Positions 35,216-44,475 of a stretch of 64,000 nt of DNA are shown piece by piece. Every line of letters begins with the position of its first letter. The first letter of the stretch is position 1. Both the position numbers and the translations under genes were made by a program. The DNA comes from Mactra quadrangularis (taxonomy: Eukaryota; Mollusca; Bivalvia; Venerida; Mactridae). The DNA is taken from positions 28,559,327 to 28,623,326 of the forward strand of contig CM046299.1 of assembly GCA_025267735.1 (NCBI GenBank). Reading direction: 5' to 3'. The notes beneath the pieces are model-generated. The model saw nothing but the letters and a program-made list of their open reading frames with translations. It was not told the DNA's origin and did not search any database.

Positions 35216-36950
35216 TCTTCCCAGCTAATATCCACTAATCAGACATACACTGGTTTAGTTTCTTGTCATGCACTCAATTGTTAAACACTCTATTTCGGTG
35301 GTCTTTAGTGATTTAAAGTGATTCATGAAATATTCTTGATGATGTTGTCATAAACATCAACCGGAAGTTTTCTTTTAACATTCTTTTTACCGTGGATTAT
35401 TTTACTGAAATTAAGATCTTATGATTTTCTTTTTCTAGGGTTATTCCATTTACACTTCATGGAGGTTGATGCTAATGTACCATCCTTTTTCTTGTCAGTG
35501 ATGTCTGCTATTGCATAAAGGAGGGCAGTTATATGGTTAAAGCCTTCACCATTCCTACATAAAAGAAAAACAAAATTGATTATAATGTTTTGAAACACTG
35601 AATATAAATTACTAAGTAATTGGTTCCATTTTTCTACTGAATATATCCATATTCTCTGTACACAGAAAAGTTGTCAGTTCCTTGTTAACAGGTAAGTGAG
35701 TACTGGTAAAAAGTGTGTCCAGCAAAGCTGGTTAGGAAAGTGGGCCACCATACATGACGTAAGTACCAGAAGAAAATATCAAAGAAAAGTTCTTTTATGT
35801 GTACGGCATTCATTTAGTAACAGATATATGAAATTTTCGTCGTTTGAAATGTTGAATTATATATCCCTAATGGTTTCTCGAACAGGGTCATTTGAAGTCA
35901 AAATTTTGAACTGTATTTCTGCTGCTATTCTGCAAAAATAAAATGCAAAATGTGTTTAACACCAAAAGCAGGATGACCACTTATTTCTTTTACGTTCCTT
36001 CTTTCCCTTTCAGCCACTGAAATATATTACTACTCTTGATTTTTAATCTGCTGGAGAAGGTTTTGATTTTAATAAGGTTGTAAAGTCTCTGAATACAACA
36101 AATTGATCTAATCCTTCCTGATGCACTGTTAATTCTTTCAGTAACGGTATATTAAATGTCATGTTACTGCATCTCATTCAACAAGCTGCAAAACATTAGT
36201 TACTCATTATTACAATAGAAAATAATTACAATGTAAAAATCAACTAATTCTCGTAGAAAATATAACAAAATAATATTGATATGCACAACTAATACATATT
36301 ATAGTATGTGTATACTCTAATTCATAAAAGCTGAAATCACTGGCTGTAAAATGTTGGAAAAAAAAACCAAATTAAAAATCGTGATTGTAAATTAAAATTT
36401 TAAATAGATATAATATAAAATATGATAATTAACTTATCACGTTTGCTTGCAATATAAAATATGCAATTATACATGTTATATGCTTTGGTCACTTTATAAA
36501 TGGCGCGTCGAAATTTAACTTTGCAGATGTCTACTAATTGATAATGTTGTCAGTTAATTGTTTTCTCTACTCTTGTTCTCTGCAAGATTATGAGATTTAT
36601 GACTTTTTAACAGTTATACTGATTAATGCTGCTGATAAGCTAGAGCTGAAATGCATGCTTCTATTCGGGGATAAGTATTGTAATCTAAAATGTTTTGAGG
36701 TGAGCTTGTTTTTTTCTAGAGTAGATATGCATGTTTTTATCAACATTATTTCTAAGTCCAATTCATATTGAATCACTGCTTCTGTGCTATCATAATCATG
36801 TACGATTTGCACATTGCTGTTATCTTTATCTGACCTGTCTGACCATTTTGTGTCATCTGCACAATACTAATAATGCAGATACAGGTTTTATTATCACGAA
36901 CAATGTGTGCATCAAGACTATGTTATTCTAAACTAATTATTATAAATTAG
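35105..36950. repeat. Duplicated block Y, copy 1 (matches 47066-49135)
   Basis: From 'agtatgaaaactttcaaacg' at 35105 to 'aaactaattattataaatta' near 36950 the sequence is almost identical to 47066-49135. Copy 1 has a deletion of about 150 bp (after 'gatgatgttgt' near 35345) and scattered indels. The block contains the SWIM-like exon and the start of the YqaJ-like domain. Confidence 0.95.
35385..35562 (-). pseudogene. SWIM-like zinc-finger exon, copy 1
   Basis: After a good acceptor ('ttttatgtag', minus strand) comes 'NGEGFNHI', 'ALLYAIADITDKKKDGTLAS' and 'KWNNPRKRK'. This is the second half of a SWIM-type finger (C-x-H followed by 'AALLYA') with the Cys replaced by Phe. Relative to the 47.6-kb copy it has lost a few codons and about 150 bp further downstream. 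The arrangement SWIM then YqaJ is typical of a multicopy metazoan gene family. Confidence 0.6.
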
Positions 36951-36984
36951 TTGACCCCTGCGAAAAGTAGTTTTTCAATTCATG

Positions 36985-37220
36985 AAATTAGGTTCATTAT
37001 TCATGAACTGTAGTTCATGAACAATCCCATGAACAGAAAAGGCCGGTTCATGAACAACTTTGTTCATGAACAGTTAATGAATAATTGATGAACAAAACTT
37101 CAAGAACAGTTCATGAACCAAACTTTCAGAAATGGTTCATGAACCAAACTTTCAGAAATGATTCATGAACTAAACTTAAATAAATGATTCATGAATTATT
37201 GAAATGCAATTAAATGTACC
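36985..37220. repeat. Array of 'gttcatgaac' palindromes
   Basis: More than ten occurrences of 'ttcatgaa' or 'gttcatgaac' lie within about 230 bp, including two copies of 'aaccaaactttcagaaatg'. Each motif is a 10-bp perfect palindrome. It is probably a decayed satellite or transposon end. Confidence 0.85.
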
Positions 37221-38022
37221 TTAAAATTCTTGAATCAAATTTCATGAACTTGTTTAAATGTATTGGTTCTATGAAAAAGTTAAATGATCACTGAGTTTTC
37301 ATTAGATAAATGTGAACAGATGACAAACAGGAGAACAACAGACAATCAGCAATCACAAAAGCTGACTCTGAGCATTTGTTCAGGCCAGAAGTAAAAGTAG
37401 TCACGCAATTTCTATTTTTTAACATTTATCACTTTATTTCACAAGTAATACAAACTAAATCTATCACTGAATATGATTAAATATCCCCTAAACTGGCGTT
37501 TATTAAGAAATTGAGTGCTGAGAAAATTAACGGACAAGATTTATTTATAGGGCTATAACTGTGAAATATCAATGGACTGTAACCAAATTAGGTTATGCAC
37601 ACGTCCTCCTGATATGATAACTGATATATGTGTGAAGTTTGAATCAAATCCGTTAAATAGGTGCTGAGAAATTGAGCGGACGTGTTAAAGCTACAGACCA
37701 ACGGTCCGACAAGCTGACTCCTATATACCCCCAAAAATATTTATTTTTGGGGGGGGGGGGAATATCATGAACAGTGTCATGATTGATAATACAAAAAAAT
37801 AATACAAAAAATATATGACAATATGGTGCCAAAACTACTAACTGTAACGAAAAAAATATCCAATGAAATGAAAACAATAACCAATGAAAAAATGTGAACA
37901 GCAACACCATTGACATGTACATAACTAACATTACATTTAATGTCGATTTAATAGAGTTAATGTATTAGACTTATACGGATAATTTACTGACCATTTCATA
38001 CATAACATTCCGAAAAAATATT
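37221..38022. other. Gene-free AT-rich stretch
   Basis: No coding region or tRNA is recognised. A G run ('gggggggggggg' at about 37747-37760) follows an AT-rich zone. Short ORFs here have low-complexity hydrophobic translations and are not credible. Confidence 0.5.
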
Positions 38023-38575
38023 CTTAACGAAACTTCTAAGTACACCGATTTCAATGTGATCAGAAATTTTCATTTTTCAACTTTTACAGTATGTTCGATC
38101 GTTAATGGATATGTGTACAGGACTATACTATCGTCTGCTTGCATAGTTTTCATGCTTCTAAATTAATGCAAAATTGGTTTTGCGGAAATGCGCACGCGCC
38201 TATCGTGCAAAAATTGCATGTTGTCAGTTTTAGTGAAAATCATTAGTGTGTTGATATGCACAACGAAAAATCAAGAAATTGCTCGAATGTCGCTTCAAGA
38301 ACGAGAAATTGCCATAGGTCTTTTGCCAGACGGTGCGTCACATGCAGAATAAGACTTCTTATCGCTAATTTTCTGTTCAATCAAAAAAATCAGAAAATCT
38401 TCCCATATCAACGCATGCGCGACAAAATGGTTTTGCATTGATAAAGTAGAATGAAAACCATGAAAGCAAAGGTCAGTATGGTCCAAAACACATTTCCATC
38501 ATCAATCAGACTTAAATGTTGAAAAATAAGACTTCCTACAATACTGAAATCGGAGTACTTAGAAGTTTCGCTAAG
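38023..38575. mobile_element. Long-TIR element P (about 200-bp inverted arms)
   Basis: The left arm starts 'cttaacgaaacttctaagta' (38023) and the right arm ends '..gaagtttcgctaag' (38575). The arms stay alignable inward for about 200 bp: 'accgatttca' against 'tgaaatcggagt', 'cttgcatagttttcatgctt' against 'gaaaaccatgaaagcaaagg', 'aatgcaaaattggttttgcg' against 'acaaaatggttttgcattga'. The centre contains CpG-rich 'cggaaatgcgcacgcg'. A related arm fragment lies at 61453-61594. Confidence 0.75.
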
Positions 38576-38601
38576 TATAGTTGTTTGTTACAAGCCCTCA
38601 A

Positions 38602-39790
38602 TCGGTACCTTACTCGGAGATAAAAACGAAAAAAATATTATGTTTACCGATTATGATAAAAGTTGGCAGGCAGATACCTTTATGTTTCTTGTTTGTTTTT
38701 CTGGTAACCTTAGCGACATTGTCGTTTTTATACGCCCGTTTTGAAAAAACGGACGTATTATGTTATGATGTTGTCCGTCTGGCCGTCTGTCCGTCTCTCC
38801 GTCCGTGGACAATTGCTTGTCCGGATGATAACTCAAGAAAGGATGTACCTAGGTTCCTCAAATTTTATGTGTGGATAGCCCTTGGGTGGAGGAGGTTCCC
38901 TATTGATTTTGAGACCCCAGGGTCAAAGGTCAAGGTCACTGGGACTTAAAATAGGTAAAACTTGTCCGGACAATAACAGAACTACCAATGTACCTAGGTT
39001 CACCAAATTTTATGTAAGAGTAGCCCATGTGTCAAGGATGTTCCCAATAGGTTTTGGGGCCCCTGGGTCAAAGGTTAAGGTCACAGGGGCATCATATTGA
39101 AAAACCTTGGTCACATTGGTTCGCGCTAAAAACAGGCATGCAAGTACATTAAACCCATATATTTAAAGTATTGAATGTCCAAGGACAAAGATAGTTATAC
39201 TAAAATGTTTCTGAAATGTTGTTGCATACGTCAGCGTAACGTTATATTAACGTCGTTGTAATGAAGGTAATTTTACTTTAAACGCGATTTTGTGAAAAAC
39301 TGAGAACGTTCACTTTCCTTTTTTATTTCATTATAATGACACAAAAAGTGCGTAGATTTCAAAAATCGCGATAAGAATTTGACCACCGTTCTGCTTTAAT
39401 TTGAAAATAACCATTATAACTCGGCAATTGGTGGAATCTTTTAGACGTGAAAACCCTAAATTCATTGATGAAATGTACAATCTTTACGACTGACGTGATA
39501 TTTAGATAATCGGAACAAACTGATTGTATGCAACAACATTTCAGAAACATTTTGGTATAATAATCATTGACATTGGACATTCAATACTTTAAATACGTGG
39601 GTTTAATGTACTTGCATGCCTATTTTTAGCGCGAACCATTGTGGCGTCCATGACGTCGTGAAAAAAACGACAACGTCGCTAAGGTTACCAGAAAAACAAA
39701 CAAGAAGCATGAAGGTATCTGCCTGCCAACTTTTATTATAATCGGTGAACAAAATATTTTTTTCGTTTTTCCCTCCGAGTAAGGTACCGA
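38602..39790. mobile_element. Long-TIR fold-back element Q with a nested insertion
   Basis: The left arm begins 'tcggtaccttactcgg' (38602) and the right arm ends 'ccgagtaaggtaccga' (39790). The arms share 'gttggcaggcagatacct', 'gtttttctggtaaccttagc', then further in 'ttcgcgctaaaaacaggcat' and 'gaaatgttgttgcatac'. The left arm is interrupted by about 370 bp (38735-39110) that has no counterpart in the right arm. No transposase was found. Confidence 0.85.
38735..39110 (+). mobile_element. Insertion nested in element Q ('tccgtccg/aaggtcaaggtcac' type)
   Basis: It starts 'tacgcccgttttgaaaaaac' with an internal inverted 'cgttttgaaaaaacg', then 'gtccgtctggccgtctgtcc'. It contains two direct sub-copies of 'aggtcaaggtcac' type sequence, at 38925-38945 and 39070-39085, each preceded by 'cctaggttc(c/a)(t/c)caaattttat'. 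The same general style (cccgct...tccgtccg) occurs in the 40.0- and 40.8-kb repeats. No protein is credible here. Confidence 0.65.
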
Positions 39791-40002
39791 CCCACCTAAA
39801 CTAATTCATGGGATTGTTTTGAGTAGATAGGCAAATATACATTTTGCAACTGTTTTGAATCACAAACCAGTGCTTGGTTGATCTCTGCATTGCTCAGCGC
39901 TTCTTCTATTTCTAGTAACTGCTGTTTATTAACAACTGGAAATTTTATGTTGCCAGGCAACGAGGGCAAGGATTTTTACTTTTCCCTTGATATCATCATT
40001 AT

Positions 40003-40282
40003 TATACCCCCGCTTCGAAGAAGAGGGGGGTATACTGTTTTACCCTTGTCCGTGCGTGCGTCCGTCCGTCCGTCCGTCCGTCCGTTACAAAATTTCCGTC
40101 GCAGTTTTCTCAGTAACTATATCATGCAGCAGCCTAATACTTGGCATATTGCTTCATCCCATAGTCCCATATGGTGTAAAGCGATTTCATGCTCCTTGCT
40201 CATCTACTTCCTGTTTGTCACATATTTTTAGAATTTGGCGGGGGTATCACTAGTGAGCATTAGCTCACAGATTTACTTGTTA
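40003..40282 (+). repeat. 280-bp dispersed repeat R, copy 1
   Basis: It runs 'attatacccccgcttcgaag' ... 'gtccgtccgtccg' ... 'gcgggggtatcactagtgag' ... 'cagatttacttgtta'. It matches 40799-41077 at about 95% by eye, the main difference being the number of tccg/gtgcg units. The ends 'atacccccgc' / 'gcgggggtat' are inverted. It is probably a non-autonomous element. Confidence 0.9.
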
Positions 40283-40798
40283 GTTTGGAATTCTGCTTAA
40301 CTTCTGTCTTGATTTTTTCTTGAATCTTTATGATTTTTGCGTTAGTGGCTGTAATATCAGATAAAGTTGATAACTATAGCTATGAGTACATGCATAAGCA
40401 CTGAACATATTCTTCACGAATGCAGTCTTTATACCAAAGATTGTATGATATACAATGTTAAAATTCTTAATATCTTAGTATCTTTTAAATGAAACGTTTT
40501 TCACTATACTATAGATATGCTATAGTACGTAATGCAAGGCCATCGATCAGATCTTATGAATGGGGTAGCGTGCAATTTAAAAGATAGTATTTCGATTTGA
40601 ATGAGAATATCCGGATGAATTCCAAAACTTCGTTCAGGCATTTGATATACTTCGCAAAAAGAAAGTTTATTCAAATAAAAAGGTAGCCTAAGTGTGTTAT
40701 GTCAATTGTAACAAAAATTAGACACGTGAGAATTGTTGTAACTAATCTAAAATAATGAATGATAAAATGTCTTAGTAAATAAGTACAATATACATAAT
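40283..40798. other. Gene-free AT-rich spacer between the two R repeats
   Basis: Nothing is recognised apart from the flanking copies. Confidence 0.5.
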
Positions 40799-41077
40799 TA
40801 TACCCCCGCTTCGAAGAAGAGGGGGTATACTGTTTTACCCTTGTCCGTGTGTGCGTGTGTGCGTGCGTCCGTCCGTCCGTTACAAAATTTCCGTCGCAGT
40901 TTTCTCAGCAACTATAACATGCAGCAGCCTAATACTTTGCATATTGCTTCATCCCATAGTCCCATGTGGTGTAAAGCGATTTCATGCTCCTTGCTCATCT
41001 ACTTCCTGTTGGTCGCATATTTTTAGATTTTTGCGGGGGTATCACTAGTGAGCATTAGCTCACAGATTTACTTGTTA
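40799..41077 (+). repeat. 280-bp dispersed repeat R, copy 2
   Basis: It has the same structure as the copy at 40003, with the 'tccgtccgtccg' tract replaced partly by 'gtgtgcgtgtgtgcgtgcg', a microsatellite expansion within the element. Confidence 0.9.
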
Positions 41078-42529
41078 TTATTAGTTCAACTACATTACTC
41101 TGACTCAATCTATGTATATTTACCTGAAAAAAAAACATTGATTAAAGTTCCGTATTTAGCGTACATATTCTAAGCATGCTTTAATTATGAATTGATTTCT
41201 CAAAAATGATCCTCTCGGTTTCTTATTTTGTTTTGTTAAGTTCACATGTATAGTCAATTGAATGTATTCTTGTTGAATTAAGTTATTAGTTATTACTCAC
41301 AAAATTACACACCACTTACAGTTAAGTATAGCGATCAATAGTTAGTTATTATAACAATCACTTGATATCGGAATAAAGAGTTAAAACATAAAACATAATT
41401 AAATATTATCCACCACTGATTTTCCCCACATCGCGTTATTCTTATATTCTATTGAGTACATGTATAAACTTGTACATCCCAAGCTACTTCTAATCATGCA
41501 TTGTCAAGAATAAAGGCATAAAAATCCTAAGAAGCAATCCGTTACATGAACTATTTTAATTCAATTAAAAATCAACTTAATGTTCATTGAATTTTGTAAA
41601 CAAACTTATTGGTTATTTTAGTGTTTATACACTAATAAAAGCAACAAGTGAGCTTTTATTTCATTAAAAGTTCTGCATGAAGGATGCATATTTTATACAT
41701 TTCACAACAAGTATATAAGTATTAAAAAATATACAAAATATGCTCACATAATTAGGTTAAATAATTGATGATTAAAACTTGAAAACACTGATTCTAATAA
41801 AGTATAATCCTGTTGATCTTCTCTCTTCTATAAACCTCGCATAAAGATGCTCAAAATAATGAGCACTTGATGTTTATTGTGTCAAGCCTATTTCTAAGTC
41901 TTTCTAAACACTTTTCTAAGAGGATACAAAAAAGATTTAATCAGGGGTAAAGTGTGTTCATAAATCAACCACTGACCGATTAAACAAATAAACATTCATT
42001 TAGCAGAGAGTTTCTATACATTTTATCATCCATATCAAATTTTCTGAATTGGTGAGTGTTATTCTCAGGACTAGCCTAAATCTATTTTTAAGTTGATTAC
42101 ATTTTCATTTTTAAAGGCAAGAAGGTGATTTTATTTTTTTATCTAATTTTAGTCCATTGAAACTTTCTAGTAACTCTCAAGCAGGATAGTTAAAAACAAT
42201 AAGCAATAGTGTATGTTTAATTTATTAATACAGTTAAAATTGAGTCAGGAGATAAAAAAATCTCTGCAGGTACCCGTTTGAAGGACGACTGTCTATTGCA
42301 ATAAGACTAATATTGTCAAACATGTCGTAAAGCATTTTGTACATATTACATGTGTTATTAAAATCTATAATTATAGTCTTATTTTACCAGTAAAACATAA
42401 AACTACCATGAACATATCATTTGTTGTCTGCTTATGTAATCAAAACAATTAAGTTAATTTATAAATTATTTTTTGAAAAGTTGAAAATAAGTCTAATTAT
42501 AGTTCATTGAATATATAATGTAATGACTT
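41078..42529. other. Gene-free AT-rich stretch
   Basis: No ORF, repeat family or RNA gene is recognised in this 1.45 kb. Confidence 0.55.
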
Positions 42530-42722
42530 TAGTCATTGGGCCATCAATGGCCCAATAATAGGGTTTCCGCTTGTGTTTCACCTGGTTGGCCCCTGGTTGG
42601 CTCAATAATATATTTCTCTGTAGTGTTTATCTATGATGGGCCTCTGTTGGGCCACTGACTGGTATAACTACAGTCATCGCTAACGTTGACCCACCATTGG
42701 CCCAATAAAGTAGTACTTCAAC
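42530..42722. repeat. 'ttgggcca/tggcccaa' motif-rich repeat, continued after the hAT MITE
   Basis: 'attgggccatcaatggcccaa' type palindromes (42537-42554), 'ttggcccctggttggctcaa', 'tgatgggcctctgttgggcc' and 'ccattggcccaataa' recur at irregular spacing. The sequence resumes at 43277 ('gtcgttggcccaacatacct'), so it was split by the hAT-type insertion at 42731. Confidence 0.7.
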
Positions 42723-42730
42723 GTAAACAC

Positions 42731-43268
42731 TTGGGCTGCAACGATTCGATTCGATACATCGAAACTCAATTGCAAGGGTGCCGATTCGATTTCGATTCGG
42801 GACCCGCGAGTTTCGATTCGATACTGACTTTTAAAAGTGTCTACATAAGTTATATGTTAGTTTATTCAAATTTAAATAGTTTTGCATGCACAGTGTATGT
42901 TTAACTAATATGTACAATAGTATACAAATAACTGCATCTTTCTACAACTTATGATCCATGCTGTCTTTACTTTTTACGTCGATATAACATTAGTAATACA
43001 TTTTCGCGACCTTTACATTCGTACCCAATCCATTTCGTACATTAATAAAGCAAATATAAAAAAATATCAGATATTCGAGTTTCGTATTATCCAATTTTAG
43101 TAACACTTTCATTTAAATAATATTATTTAGTTTGAAGCTCAATTATGTGTATAAATGCATATTTGTAGTAAATTGTATTTATAAAAGAATCGAATCGAAA
43201 AAAATCGAGTCGAAAAAAAAGTATCGAATCGCATCGAATCGACTTTCCGGTGAATCGTTGCAGCACTA
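42731..43268. mobile_element. 538-bp hAT-type MITE with exact 8-bp target duplication
   Basis: The ends 'ttgggctgcaacgattcg' and, inverted, 'tagtgctgcaacgattcacc' are hAT-like. Perfect 8-bp direct repeats 'gtaaacac' flank it at 42723-42730 and 43269-43276. Subterminal zones on both sides are dense in 'cgattcgat' / 'atcgaatcg' motifs, possibly transposase-binding repeats. No transposase ORF is present. Confidence 0.93.
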
Positions 43269-43386
43269 GTAAACACGTCGTTGGCCCAACATACCTCTGC
43301 TATCTGGGAAGTTACTTTCTCCTTAATACTTTGTGGATGTTTTCATATTTCTTATTAAAGCTGTTAGAGTCCATCAATGGACATAC

Positions 43387-43452
43387 CTGCCTTATAACCT
43401 GATTGAAATTAGCTAATTTCACGTGATCAGTTGGTGGCTTCGGAGCCTCCAT
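43387..43452 (-). other. Candidate coding exon fragment
   Basis: The minus strand reads 'MEAPKPPTDHVKLANFNQVI' and ends at a plausible donor (AGGCAG|GTATGT, exon edge at 43387). No family is recognised. It lies 100 bp below a second exon-like frame (43554-43783) on the same strand; both are upstream of the decayed SWIM/YqaJ genes at 35.5 kb and could be early exons of that gene. Confidence 0.3.
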
Positions 43453-43553
43453 GTTCTTGTACGACTTTTTCCCTGTTCGGGAACTGTTTTAGTTCATCTT
43501 CAGTGAATATTTTTTAAAGACAATGTTTGAATTTCTCATGTTGCGACATTTAT

Positions 43554-43783
43554 GATTTTAACTCTAAATCGGCAACTTTAACAGTTTCATTTTCTGTCGG
43601 CTGCATTTCTTTGTCACTTTTAGTTGACTCTCTTGTTTCTGTTGGTATCTGTTTACTAAAAGATTCAGTTTCCATAAATTTATGTTCTTTCTCTTTTGAC
43701 TGTCTCCATTCCTTAAGACGTCTGACTTTTCTCTTAAGGCTATGCAATTCGTCTTCCATCTTCCGTAAACGTTTGTCACTACA
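43554..43783 (-). other. Candidate exon with basic coiled-coil
   Basis: After a good acceptor ('tttttttgtag', minus strand) comes 'DKRLRKMEDELHSLKRKVRR' followed by 'LKEWRQSKEKEHKF', a heptad-rich basic helix, then an acidic/polar tail to a stop near 43550. It could be a DNA-binding or oligomerisation segment, or part of a transposon-encoded protein. There is no family assignment. Confidence 0.35.
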
Positions 43784-43883
43784 AAAAAAGCTTAGGTAAG
43801 AAATATACATAATGACCCTGAATATATTTGAGGAGTTTGAATTAAATATCTTCAAAAGTTTCAAAGATATGATGTTGCACACA

Positions 43884-44475
43884 AAACTTTAACCAATGTG
43901 TAATGCCAACACCAGGGAATAGGACAGCTCTCACATTTCTTAAAATAGTTGAGATTAAATGTTTTAAACTGGTCTGAACTTCACAACATCTCATTGATCA
44001 AAATCATTATTGCAATACATGCCGAGATTTATTGTAAGGTAATTTTGACCTCTCCCATTTGCACATCTGAAAGTTGTTTAAGACATGTCATACCTCAATA
44101 CAACTGGCCAATATAGCTTTGGTAGGATTTTAACTAGATGTAAACATAACAAAAGTGCAAAATCAAATGACTTCAGAGGCATAGTTTGAACAATCTTTGT
44201 AGTAAATTGTATTAGTAATACATGATAAACACCAATTATCTAAGATCTAGCTGGTCCGGCATTTGAGGTTTATAAGATTTACCTTTCGGTTGCCCTGGCA
44301 ATAGGAGTTCTACATGGAATGTAATTCTTTGAAAAACTTCTGCAGTGCAGCATGCAGAAAAATTCCTGCCAAGTTTCGTAACCATTGGCTGAGTGGTTTC
44401 AAAGGAAATGTTGTGTCAATAAAATCTTGATGGACACACTGACAGTAGGACATAACGTAGGTGAACTAAATATAG
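43884..44475. other. Gene-free stretch
   Basis: No feature is recognised in these 590 bp. Confidence 0.5.

Noticed and set aside
36538..36931. Frames in block Y present in both copies
   Set aside because: They are short, frameshifted between the two copies and have no domain; conservation is explained by recent duplication.
38581..39100. Plus-strand frames of 122 and 72 codons
   Set aside because: They run through the inverted arm of element Q and its nested repeat; the translation has no domain and depends on repeat sequence.
39878..40253. Frames with SVRPSVRP repeats
   Set aside because: They are products of the 'tccgtccg' tract in repeat R, and the second copy at 40799 gives the same artefact.
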